A stretch of 25,287 bases of DNA, from contig MU401826.1 in the NCBI GenBank assembly GCA_022579005.1, positions 1 through 25,287 of the forward strand, written 5' to 3'. The translations under genes and the position numbers were made by a program. The DNA is from Poronia punctata. Lineage: Eukaryota > Ascomycota > Sordariomycetes > Xylariales > Xylariaceae. Under the pieces are notes generated by a model. It was not told the DNA's origin. It ran no database searches and saw only the letters and a program-made list of their open reading frames with translations. How positions within the stretch are numbered: position 1 is the stretch's first letter; each line of letters starts with the position of its first letter. Positions 1-11,300 of this stretch are shown here, piece after piece.

Positions 1-2
1 TC

Positions 3-67
<65 letters not shown>
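3..67. repeat. (TTA)n microsatellite, about 21 units
   Basis: An uninterrupted TTA trinucleotide run opens the window and ends where a G breaks the pattern. It may extend left of the window. No coding context. Confidence 0.97.
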
Positions 68-3000
68 GTTTTTATAAAAAAAAACAAAAGTTATTAATAT
101 AAACTAAAAACTATTTATATTTATAAAGCATTACTACTATATTATAAATATAAGTAAACAATATTTATATTAACTTACTTTATAAAGTTAAAGTCTTTAA
201 AAAAACCTAAAAAAAAGCAAAATATATTAACAACAGCTAAAAAATATATTCTAATTAGCAAAAAAACTTCTAAGTTAATTAAAATGCATATATTAAGTTA
301 AATATAAAAATATATAAAGAAATTACTTATAAAAAAAGCAAAATTAGTATTAAAAATAATAGTTATAAAAAAAAAAGTAAAGCAGCTTATAAACGTTATA
401 ATATTTAAATATATATTAGTATAAAAAGTACTATATATATAAATACTTTTATATTGCTATAAGTACATATATTAATAAAAATATAAAGTGTATATAAATA
501 TTATTATTTATATACTAAGTAAATAAACAGCTACAATATATTACTTAACAAGCTATAATATTTTTAAATTTTAATTTGCTAACTTATTTACTTTTAACAT
601 ACTACTAGTATGCTTAAAATAATTAAAATTAAATAGTGCTTTAAATATAATACCTTTAAGTGTTTTATAGCAAAATATTATAACATAATTAAAGCTAAAG
701 CTAAACTTTTTTTTTTAAAATATTAAGCATAACTTAATTTAAAATAATAAATTAGCTTTTATAAACTATTATAATAAAAGCAATAACTAAAAAAAAGTTA
801 GTACATTAGCATTATTAGCCTTTAAAGTTATACTTATAATTTAAATAAATAATAAAAATTATAAGTTAGCTATTTAAAGTTTAAAAAAAAGTAAAGCTAT
901 TATATTTATAAAATAATTAATAATATATAGCATAAAAAATAAATACTTTACTAACTTATTAAAAAAAACAAAAATAGTAATAAAAAAATTTATTTTATAG
1001 TTTACGCTTTTAACTTATATAATATTTTTAATTATATTTAAAGCTTTATTAACTAAGCTATAATAAATAAAAAAAATTTTAATAAGTATAATATAAGCTT
1101 TAAAACAAATTAGCAAACAAAGTTTAAAGTTAGTAATATTATAAAAAAGCGCTTAATCTTATAAAAAGCTATACTTTATAGCCTTTATATAAAAAGTAAG
1201 CTGCTTTAGTTAGGTTATATACTTATAATTATATTAATTAACTTATTTATACTAAATAAAAATATATAAAGCAAAATTAAAAAAAGTAACAATATTAGTA
1301 AAAAGATTATATAAATAGCAAGTACTAAGTAGTTTTTAGTGCTTTTAAAAAACTTAGTACTGCTATAATTTATTTAATATAGTATAAAAGCTAGCTTAAG
1401 CATTGTTTTTTTAATATATAATAAATTAAAAGCAAATAGTTTTATTAAAAAATATATAAATATGTTTACTTAATATTTATATAAAATTTATTTTAAAAGT
1501 ATAGTTAAATAAAAAGCAAGCAGCAATAAAAAAAAGCTAGCAAAAGTTGCTAAACAAAATATAGCTAAAGCTACTTATTATATACTTAAAAGCTTTATTA
1601 TTAAAATTTAAAATAGCTTATTAAAAGCAGTTATTAACTTAGCTAAGCACTTTAAAGCTAATTATAAATTTTTTATTAAAAAAATATATTTTTTTATTAA
1701 ACGTTTATTATAATTCAGCTAAAGCAATGCTTATAAAAATTAAAAAAGCGCTTTTAACTAGTAATAAAAAAAGTAAATATATAGTATAGCTTATAATATT
1801 ATTAGCAGCAATGCTAATAAGCATATAATATAAAATAAAGTTTTAAACCTTAGCTTTAAAAGCTATACGTGCTAAATAAACGTAAAAAACTTTAAGCATA
1901 AATAATTTACTAGTGCTTATAAAACTATTATAGTTTAATAAAATTAGCTTAAAGTTTTTTTTTATAATATAAGTTAGTAGTAGTTAATAAAAAAGTTATA
2001 AAAGTAATGCTGCTTAGTATTAAAAATATTTTAAATATTTAAAAATATATTTTTAGTAGCATTATTAAACTTAGCATAGCTTTATTAAAAAAATAAACAG
2101 CTTTAATTGCTAAAATTACTATAATTAAAATACTTGCTAACTTAAAAACTTTAATTAAAAGCAAAATTAAGTTTATATACTTTAAGCTACTTAAAAAAAT
2201 TATTATTATTTAAACTATGCTTTAAAAAGTAGTAAGCAAGCTTATTTTAACTACTAAAGTTACTTTTAAGCTTATACTTTTTATTTTTAAACTTATTATT
2301 AAAAACAATGCTTTAATTAATATAATAATAATTATTATTATACTAGCTAACGTTTTTTTATTAATATAAAGTTTTTAGTAAGCAAAATACGCTTTAATAT
2401 AAGTATTATACTAATAGCTATTTATAATTTTAATAAAAGCAATACTTTTTATATTAAATAAGTAATAAAGCATTATTTTAACGCAAGTAAAGTTTTTAGC
2501 ATATATATTAAGCTTAAACTTAAAATAATAAATTAAAATATAATTAAAAGCTTATAAGCAAAAGTAAAAAAAATTTAAATTTTAACTTTATTTAATTAGC
2601 TATTAAAAATAAATAACTTAATAAAGCTAGTAATATAAAGTAGCTTTTTTTTATACTTTTTAAGCATAGTTACTTTTTAATTAACCTTTTTACTTTTTAT
2701 AATAACCTAATATAGCTAAAAAAATTTATTTTAATAGTTAATATACTATATAATATATAAAAACTATTAAAATAAAAAGTTAAAAAGCAAATATATAATC
2801 TTTTTTAAAAAAACGTTATACTTGCTAACTAACTTATTTATTATATATATAACTAATAATAGTAAAAAAGCTTTTTTATTAATTTATAATAATATTTTAT
2901 AAACTAGGTTTTAATAAAACTAAAACATAGTTTTTGCTTTTAAGCAATACTTAATTATATAGTTAACTACTATAAAATAATTATAACAAAGCAATATATT

Positions 3001-6000
3001 TATATTAACAACTTACTTAAAAGTAATAGCAATATTATAAATATTAAAGTAATAATTATTGTAACAAAAAATAAACGCTTAGTAATTAAGGTTTATTAAT
3101 TTGTTAATATAAGTATAATTTTAAAGTTAACAAAAGAAATAAAAGTAATAATATAAGTTTATAAAAAAATATAAGCTTTTAATAAGCAATATAAAGCAAT
3201 AAAACTAGTATTAATTAAAATAAGCTTACTACTTTTAATAAAATATATATTAATTATATAAATTTAAGCTTTAGTAAAAAAGTTAGCTAAAAAACCTAGC
3301 TTATTTTAATTTACGCGCTTTTTCTTTTATAAAAATAATAAGCAAATATATAAGTATAAATTTAAAAATATATTAAAAGCTATAATAAATAGTTAAATAT
3401 AAAAACTTATTTTTTAAAAAGCAAAGCAAAAAGGTTAATAGCAAAATTAAGCTTTTAAAAAAGGTTTATATTTAAAGCTAAAATATACTTTTTTTAAAAA
3501 GCTTTAAACTAAAATTTAAAAAATTTAAAAAATATATTAATATTAAAAACGCTTTTTAATTAAATAAATTTATAATTATAAAAAAATTTGCAGCCTTGCT
3601 ATTTATAGCAATTTTAATAGTTTTTAATATAAAACTTAAATATAATAACTTTTTTTATAAAAGTATTAAACTAAATATAAAACTAATATATAGTAATATA
3701 TAAGTTATTTTTAACGCTTTTTATAGTAATACAAAGCTTATTAGCTTTAAAAAAAGCATTTTGCTATTATTTAAATATAAGCATATGCTTATAAAAATTA
3801 TACTAATAATAGTTAGCTATAAAAAAAGTAATAAAAAAAATAAGCAACTTAATATATTATAATATACTTTTAAGTTTTTTTTTTACTACTTTAAAAAAAG
3901 CAAGTGCTTTAAAAGTTTTTAATATAATAAACAATAAAGTTTAAAACAAACTATACTTTTAAAAACTTAAATTTAAACGTAGCTTTAAGCTTTATAGCAA
4001 TTAAAGCTTAATTTTTTTTAAGCTAATAGTTAATAAAAAAAAAGCTTTAAAAAGTAATTTATTTATATATTATTATATTATAGCAAACAAAAGCAAATTT
4101 TAAATATTAAGTAAAGCGCTTATTATGCTATTTAAAAGCATAGTTAATTTAAACTTTAAACTTGATATTATAAAAGCAACTTTAAACAAACTTAGCTATA
4201 TTATAAAAAAAAAAACGTAACTAAAAATAAAAGCTTAGTATAGCTAAATTTATTAATAAAAGTAAATTAAATAAAAAAAAGATCTAAATAACGCTAAAAA
4301 GCTTTATTGCTTTAAACTTTATTTTAAAAAATATTAAGTTTTATTTTTTAAGCTATAAAGTTTAGTATAGCACTAATATTAACTTTATTTATAAGCTTAG
4401 CAAGTTTTTTATTAATAATATTATTATTTAAGCTTATATTATTTTTAACGTTTATAATATTACTTAGTTAATTAAAAATGTTAATATAATTAAAAAAACA
4501 ATTTAGCTACTTATAATTAACTATAATATTTTAATAACTAAAGTAGTTTTGCTTTAAAAAAATAAGCTAAATATAAATAGCTTAATACTAAACATAAAAA
4601 TTATAAATAACTTATTATTAAAAGCAAGCGTTATATATTTTTATAACTATATAATTAAGCTTTATAAAAAGTAAAAAAAATTAGTTTTAAATTTTAGCAC
4701 TATTATAAAAAAAGTAGCAAATATAGCTATAGTATTAGTATAATGCCTTTTTAATTTAATAAACTTTAACATAAATATAAACTTATATAATTAATATTTA
4801 TTTTGTTTATATAAAAATAAAAAAGTAATTAAAAATATTGCTAAAGTTTATAAAGTTATTAGCACTAAAAAAAAGTACTTAGTTTTTAAAACTAGTATTT
4901 TTACTTATATAGAGTTTATATAAACTTAAGTAAATATTTATATTAAATTAATATTTATAGTATTATAAATATTTTTTTATAATATATAAAGTAAAAAAAG
5001 TATAAAAGTTTTAAAAAAGTTATATATTAGTATTATAAATTATAAACTAATTTATTTATATTATAACGTTTATTTTAAAGCTATTATTTTAAAAAAAGTT
5101 AATAATATAAAGCTTTTTTATAAGTTATATAATAAACTAGTTTAAAGCAATAAAAAGCTAAGCAATATATAGTTATTTTTAGTTTATTAAGCTTTATAAA
5201 CTTTTAAATAAGTTTTAAAAACTTTTAAAAAAATTTTAAAAGCTTAAAAAAAGATTTTAAAAGCTGCTAAAATTTTAAAAGCTAAATAAAAAACTTTAAA
5301 AGCTAAATTTTTTTTTAAAAAACTAGCAAGTATAAAGCTAAAAAAGTTGCTTTTTAAATTATAAAGTACGTTTAAGCTTATAAAAAAGCTTAAAAAACTT
5401 TTATTTTAGCTTAAAAAGTAACTTAAACTTTATAATAAGCTTATATTAAGCTTATAGTATAGCTAACTTAAAATAAAAGTTATAAGTAAATTATAACTAG
5501 TACGCTTTTTTTAATAATGCTAGCAAAAAATAGTAGCTTAGTTATGCTAAGCTATTAAAATATATAATAAATTTAAGCTTAATTAGCTATAATAAAAAAG
5601 CGTGCTAGCACTATAAATCTTTTATTAATAAAAGTTTATATTTAAAAACTAGTTTATTAAAAAAGCTAAAAGTATTTTATTAGCTATAAAAAAAGCTTTT
5701 GCTTAAGCAAAATTAAAAGCTAGAAATTTTTAATATTAAAAAAAGCTAAGCAGCGCTAAATATATGCTTAAATAAAAATAAGCAAGCAATAAAAACTAAG
5801 CGCTAAGTTACTTTATTATAATACTTTTAATATATAAAAACTTTTTATTAAATATAAAAACTAATAAAGTGCTATAATAAACGAAAGTAGTAGCATTTAA
5901 AACAGATTTTAATAGCTATAATATTAAAAGCTTAGTTAAGTAAATTAGCAAGCAGCTTATTAAGTAATAATAGTAGTAAACAGCTAAAAAAATTAGGTAA

Positions 6001-6174
6001 AAGCATAAAAAATATCTTTAAATATAGCTATTAAAACAAATTAGCATATTAATTAAACTTAAATATATAGGTAAAAAAAAATAAAAAAAAAAGTTGTTAG
6101 CGTTATTATTATTTATTTTTAATTTTTATGCTTTAACCTTATTTTGTTTTTATTAAAAAAAACCTTTTAAACCT

Positions 6175-6300
6175 CTTTTTGCTTGCTATAGGCTTTTTGC
6201 TTACTATAAGCTTTTTGCTTATAGCGTGCTTTTTGCTTACTATAAGCTATTTGCTTATAGCGTGCTTTTTGCCTACTATAGGCTATTTGCTTATAGTAAG
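6175..6300. repeat. 18-bp tandem array, seven units
   Basis: Seven consecutive 18-bp units start at 6175, 6193, 6211, 6229, 6247, 6265 and 6283. Each begins CTTTTTGC or CTATTTGC. Two alternating tail types occur, one ending ACTATAAG/TATAGG and one ending ATAGCGTG, so units 2-3 and 4-5 form a 36-bp higher-order pair. The array is followed directly by a GCAAGCGCTTGC palindrome. Unlike the surrounding AT-rich DNA it still contains several GC pairs per unit. No spacers, so it is not a CRISPR array. Confidence 0.9.
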
Positions 6301-6646
6301 CAAGCGCTTGCTATAAAGCTTAAAAATCTTATATTTAAAGTTTAATAATTACTATTAAGGTTTAAAAGCATATATATATAATAAACATATAATAGTAGTA
6401 ATAAATAATGTTTATTATTATTATTACTTTTTTATTTAACTAATAAAAAGCTTGCAAAGTTTGTTTTAATTAATTAAAAAACTAGATAAAAACAACGCTA
6501 AAAGTTTAAAAATTTTATTAACCTCTTTTTTATACCTACTTATATATAAAAATTAAAATTAAGCTTGCTTTTTTATAACCTTAATTTTAAAACTAAGCAA
6601 GCTTTATAATAAATTAAAAAAGAAATATTCTTATAGCTATATCTTA

Positions 6647-6664
6647 CACTGTATATATACAGTG
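6647..6664. repeat. 18-bp perfect palindrome
   Basis: CACTGTATATATACAGTG is its own reverse complement. It lies at the inner edge of the AT-rich block. It could be a transposon end, a protein-binding site or chance in AT-rich DNA; nothing nearby decides. Confidence 0.6.
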
Positions 6665-6711
6665 AATATGGCTTATTAATACTATTTATACTGTACTTTA
6701 ATTTTCAACTA

Positions 6712-6822
6712 GGTTTTTTTTTTAGTTTTTTTTTTGCAAGGGTTAAGGTTCGAACAGGTGGTTTACACATATTACATCATTATTACATACTAGGTACTTT
6801 AACTACTATACTACGCAGGTCA
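6712..6822 (-). other. tRNA-like / SINE-head-like segment
   Basis: Read on the minus strand, TAGTATAGTAG (6813-6803) fits the internal pol III A-box pattern. GTTCGAACC (6755-6747) fits the B-box pattern GWTCRANNC, about 47 bases downstream. An A-rich run with one C interruption follows (about 6734-6712). The order A box, B box, A-rich tail is that of tRNA-derived SINEs. It is not a functional tRNA by eye: the T-arm stem does not pair and the 3' acceptor strand does not complement the 5' one. It may be a decayed tRNA, a SINE head or chance. A covariance-model search would decide. Confidence 0.4.
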
Positions 6823-6898
6823 TTATTATACATACGCGCGAAGGGTTAATTGTTATTATACCTTGAGTGTTTAAAAGAGCAATTGTAATTGCAATTGC

Positions 6899-7160
6899 AA
6901 GTGTAGGTGTAGGTGTAGGTATGGCTTGATTCGGCTGCGCGGGCTGGCCCTTGGTATGGCTAGATCCGGCCGCGCAGGCAGGGATTCTCCTTGGCTAGGT
7001 CGGCTGCGTAGGTGTAGGTCTGATTAAATTGGCTGCGTAGGTGTAGGTCTGATTGAATCGGCTGCAAAGGTCGGCTGCAAAGGTCGGCTGCAAAGGTGTA
7101 GGTCTGGCTGCAAAGGTGTTGGAATGGCTGCAAAGGTGTTGGAATAGCTGCGCTGACTAG
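6899..7160. repeat. Modular GGCTGC minisatellite (13/20/29-bp units)
   Basis: A GC-rich array built on a GGCTGC core. Two imperfect units of about 38-40 bp (GGTATGGCT...CGGC) begin near 6918. Two 29-bp units (7002-7030, 7031-7059) follow, then two 13-bp units (7060-7072, 7073-7085) and three 20-bp units (7086-7105, 7106-7125, 7126-7145). Units share GGCTGC followed by GTAGGT or AAAGGT. A short GTAGGT hexamer run precedes it at about 6901-6919. No coding support: minus-strand frames through it give only low-complexity T/P/Q-rich peptide. Confidence 0.85.
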
Positions 7161-7170
7161 GTATGTTATG

Positions 7171-7192
7171 TAGGTAGGTAGGTAGGTAGGTA
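7171..7192. repeat. (TAGG)n tetranucleotide microsatellite
   Basis: Five and a half TAGG units in a row, between the GGCTGC minisatellite and the 19-bp array. Confidence 0.9.
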
Positions 7193-7220
7193 ATTAGGTC
7201 TAGGATAGGTCTGTAATGAC

Positions 7221-7294
7221 TTTGGCTGCCGGAGACCACTTTGGCTGCCGGAGACCACTTTGGCTGCCGGAGACCACTTTCGCTGCCGAGACCA
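7221..7294. repeat. 19-bp minisatellite interrupted by a MITE
   Basis: Three perfect 19-bp units (7221-7239, 7240-7258, 7259-7277) of the form TTTGGCTGCCGGAGACCAC are followed by a decayed fourth unit (7278-7294). A fifth, more diverged unit is split by the transposable element at 7303-7719: its left part is in the TTTTTGGC before the element and its right part (TGGCTAAGACCG) resumes after it. Confidence 0.88.
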
Positions 7295-7302
7295 TTTTTG
7301 GC

Positions 7303-7719
7303 CAGGGCTGTTAAAAATTACTAATGTAGTAATTTCCACTTTTTTTCAATTGACTATAACTTTTCCAATATAAATGCTATAAAAAAATAAAATATACCGT
7401 TAAAAAGCTTAGATTTTAAGGATTTTAAAGGTATATACTATTTAATTTATAGCTTAATATTGGCTTAAAAAAGCTGTGTAGTATTTTTGTAGTAAAAGCT
7501 TTATACTAAATTACTAAAATTATTACTACAAGGCTATTACTAAGCTAGGACCCACTTTTTCATAATAAAAAATATATCTTTATAATCTTTAAAAAACAAG
7601 CTTTTTTATAGTATATTTTATATTTTTATAGCTTTTATAGTTATTAAGTTATTTTTATTATTATAACGTTACTACAAGGTACTAAAATGTCAAATTAGTA
7701 GTACTAATTAACAGCCCTG
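7303..7719. mobile_element. hAT-type MITE with 8-bp target duplication
   Basis: The element is 417 bp. It begins CAGGGCTGTTAA and ends with the exact reverse complement of that 12-mer, after which the inverted repeat continues imperfectly for about 20 more bases. It is flanked by a perfect 8-bp direct repeat, TTTTTGGC, at 7295-7302 and 7720-7727. An 8-bp duplication and CAGGG-type ends are hallmarks of the hAT superfamily. The inside is AT-rich with no open frame, so it is non-autonomous and would need a transposase from elsewhere. Removing the element and one duplication copy restores a continuous minisatellite unit, which supports real insertion. There is no sign of heavy RIP in the ends. 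Confidence 0.92.
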
Positions 7720-7727
7720 TTTTTGGC

Positions 7728-8368
7728 TGGCTAAGACCGTTTTATTTAGCTTAAGATCGTTTTTATTTTTGGAGATTATACTTATTAAGAGACTATCTAA
7801 TTAGAAAAGACAGTGTACTATAGAAAAACATTACTGTAATTGTCTTAAATTATAGAGACGGTCACAAAAATTTCAAGACGGTGCCAAAAGCTTGGATCAT
7901 CACGGTGATCGTCTCCAATTAGGGGCACCACACGGTAATGTAGGTTAAAAGCCGTGTGCGTGGGACAAGGCAGGGGTAATTGCCTTACCTACTCGTATTA
8001 ACGCTCCTTCCCAGTTCCTACCAATGGATCCTGGGTGCCCAGTTGCAAGTATCATGCTAGGTTAGGTTTAGGTACATGCATAAGTCACCTACGTACCAAG
8101 GTAGTGAACGGTAAGCTACAGCCAAAGAAAAAGAACAGAAAAGAAATACAGCCAGAAAGAAGAAAAGAAGGGCTGATAACGTCTTGGGGTGTCGAATATC
8201 AGGCCTCCATTTAGCGCCTCGCGGCTTCATGCATGTTGGACGGGCATGCATTTGAGATATGGCGGTGATCGCGTGACTCGACATTGTGAGGGGATTCTTA
8301 AATGTTGCCCCCACCCCTTCTGATGGAGACGGTCGAAATTGTCGGCGTCCTGGTTATTCGGCTAGAAG
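7728..8368. other. 5' flank of the CorA-like gene
   Basis: No convincing gene. The first part holds scattered AGACCG/AGACGG words, like diverged continuations of the 19-bp array. A CCAAT pentamer lies at 8021-8025. A purine-rich (A/G) tract lies at about 8118-8174, the sort of low-complexity tract often seen in fungal promoters or 5' leaders. An 85-codon minus-strand frame (8057-8314) reads a hydrophobic stretch only because it is the complement of this purine tract, so I do not call it. An in-frame TAG lies just before the start codon at 8369. Confidence 0.5.
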
Positions 8369-11300
8369 ATGAGACCGCTAGTAGGCAGTAACACGATGGA
8401 ACCAAACCTGTTATCGGAGCCCACGGGTCCTAGGAGTGATATTTCACACTCCCCACACGGCGGAGCATCGGTGAGGCACAGAGTGGAAGGCAGTAGTCGC
8501 AGTCGCAACAAATATGCGGCCTATGTCGAGAGCGATGATAGCGCCACAAGTCGCGGTTTGCAATTTGATGCACATGATGAAGATTCGGAGGACCAATATG
8601 AAATCTACAGCAGTCCAAAGCGTAAAGGCCCAGTGGGAGATCGTGGAAGCCCGGTGCAAGTTCAACCTCGTGCAGGAAGCGCGCCGAACAGTGGGCCGCC
8701 CGAGAGGCCCGAGGCCGAGAATTACACAGACCCAGTGACGGGAAAACTAACGCCCGAGAGTTGGAAAAGAAGATTAGCATCTCGGTTTGATTTCAAGTAT
8801 CCCAGGGCCTCCCTGTCATACCACCCTAAGCTTCACCGCAGAGCCCCCAACTACAATCCCCCAACCACACATGATAGGTCCACTGCCGCCGGAAGGATCC
8901 GTACTGCCGCTCCTGTCCGTCCTCGTTCGCCGTATAGAATAAATTCGAATCGGCCTAATGGCCATATCCAAGTAAGGACACGGCAACGGCCAGGCTACCA
9001 TAGTCGGCATAGAGCCCCAGGAAGCGGTATGTTTAACGCTCGTCTTGCTCAACAGCTTAACGATGATCAGACAATCTCTATTTATACACCTTTATACAGG
9101 GACTAATCAGCCTCTTAGAGGAGAATACTATACCTGGTTCATACACCGCTGATGAGAGCTCGCCCCATTCCAACTCGGACAGCACGCGGGATGAGGATTT
9201 GTCCGAATCTCCCGAGGGCTCCTATAAAGGCGACTCCTATAAAAACTCAGACTATAGTGTAGTGCCGAGACTGCGGCGGCAAAGGCGCTATTCTTCGGAT
9301 GATCCCAACGGCTCTGCTGGCCGTGGACGACAGTACATCATCCCGCAGCCGATCCATGGGCAGCGATTGTCACCTCAATATATCCCACCTTGGTCCTTAG
9401 GACGTGGGATCATACCTTTCCAGCAAGAATATAGTCCGACCCACAGCGAACGCCCAGTTTCTCATATGGGACATCCCGGATATTACTGGCCACCACCAAC
9501 CGAGCCCCCTACTAGATTTGCTACGTCACAAACAGGACCACGAATACACCCACGCAATTTCGTAAAGAGTACTGCTCAGCAGAAGGCTCGCCCTGCAAGC
9601 GCTAGCTTCCACGCCGCCGCGACACAGGTCACACCGGTGTATAAACCCCCGGTTTCTTCTGATCCTTCGAGGCATGATATATCCTTTCAAATTCCCTTGA
9701 AAGATTCATCGGAGATATGGAATTCCGAGAAGGAAAAGAGTGTGATATTCGGCCTTGGATATTATGGCAACGTATCGAAAACATGGGATGAAAATGGGGT
9801 GCTGCTTAGCCGTGGCGGGAAAAGTCACCTCACAAAAGTCCAATCTTTGGAATACTACGCGAATAGGGCGGGACAAGAGAGAATCTCACTCGTGCCTTCC
9901 TCGTCTGTACCCCATGCAGCCTCACCGGACGGAATGCCGCAACCATTGAGGTGGCTGTGCGTACTTCACCTTGTCATCCCCGTCTCCTCTCATTTTCATC
10001 AACTTCCAACTTTATTCAGAGCCGCTAACGTCGCTCTGGCAGACACCTTCAACAGGACACCCTCTGCCTCAATGATTTGAGAGTAAGCATTTCAGTTGAA
10101 GTCGTCGCTGATCTCACCCCCGGATGAAATACTTACGATGACTGACCAGGATCTTATTCGTACCTGTCGATATCTTGACGAGGATATGATAACAGTTGCT
10201 GACCAGTTCCTCGAAGTCGAATGTGCTAAATTCGAGAAGAAATACTCGAGTGCGGGGCAGAGCGCCTATTACATTCAGCCTGGAACTGTCCTGCGATGTG
10301 ACGGGAGATATGATGAAGAACCCAGCCGGGTCGGCAAATCCGTCTTCTTCTGTTCCGCGCCCTATCTACAGCTCGGAAAACAGGGGGAGAGATGGTGCAT
10401 GGGCGATGAAAACGCAGAGCGCATTCACCCTCCCAGAACGCTCATAGAATCGTTATATGACTATGATTATTTAAATAGCCTAGAAGATCGCGACAGCCGA
10501 CAAGTTATCTCGCAAAGCTCCCTACCGCAACATGACGACATACTCTATATCCCCCAGGTCTGGTACCTTCTGTGCGGTAGCGGTAAGTGCCGGCGAGGCT
10601 TATAACGAAGTATGCACCGTCCGACTAACTGCCGTTTATACAGACGTTCTGATATCGTACAGTCCACTATCTGCGCACGAGATACGTGGCGATTCGGTTC
10701 AGCTTCGGGATGAATCGAACAACAGCATAATAGCCGTAGTGAATGATCTAGACAACCATAACTTCTCAGTCGTGCTGAAGACGACCGACTCGTACTTTGT
10801 AAGCAAAAGTAGACACTGCTTCCTGCTTTACTTTTCTGTATAGGAGAAGCTAAGGTGTAGCAGTCGGCGATAGAGCAGATCGATGCATTGAGATCCAATG
10901 CGAATGCGATCACAATGCAACATTACGACCTTGTTCTCGACACGGGTGAGTACCTTGTGCCCAAAAAGTGGTTAGATATAATTCGCTCCCAACCCTTGCC
11001 TCTGTTGAGGGTAACTTTGAAGCTTCGGAAAGGGGTTGGGAACGGGTCCCTTGCTTTGATGGTGAGGACCAGCGGACGCTATTCGACAGAGAAGCACATG
11101 GTCGATTCCCTGTCTTCCGATGACGGTAAGTGGCTCTGGCACATCAATCGCTTCCACGGTAACCGATCTTATGAAGATAACCAGCACTCTATATTGACAG
11201 TGAAAACCGCAGACAGTTCAGAGAGGCGCGAGCCTCAAAAATGGTCTGCCCTCGGCCACGCCTATGACCTGGCTTCGTATATGGCTGCCGAGGATAAAGG

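Larger units (their letters stand above)
1..6700. repeat. AT-rich, mutation-degraded repeat block (left flank)
   Basis: This stretch is almost entirely A and T, with TAA/TAG stops dense in all six frames and no open frame of useful length. The remaining G and C sit mainly in AGC/GCT and ACT/AGT contexts; TpC, GpA, CpC and GpG are very rare. The pattern is what is left of transposon DNA after heavy C-to-T mutation (RIP or similar). K/L/I-rich stretches on the plus strand, for example around 5190-5450, might be remains of a coding region, but composition alone gives the same appearance, so I assign no element family. Within it I can support only the TTA microsatellite, the 18-bp array and a palindrome, listed separately. 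Confidence 0.85.

Noticed and set aside
5190..5450. Recognisable transposase or reverse transcriptase remains
   Set aside because: K/L/I/F-rich translation is what any sequence of this composition gives; no family motif survives.
7024..7239. Minus-strand 71-codon frame
   Set aside because: It runs through the GGCTGC minisatellite and microsatellite; the peptide is a by-product of tandem DNA.
6175..7294. CRISPR array
   Set aside because: All arrays are contiguous tandem units without unique spacers, in a eukaryotic genome.
8057..8314. Minus-strand 85-codon frame with a hydrophobic stretch
   Set aside because: The hydrophobic run is the complement of the purine-rich tract at 8118-8174; there is no domain, and it lies in the presumed promoter of the plus-strand gene.
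9957..10149. Gene break (stops at 10078 and 10084) suggesting two genes or a pseudogene
   Set aside because: Two introns (9957-10042 and 10083-10149) with a 40-bp exon between them restore frame and give the conserved RWLHLQ continuation.
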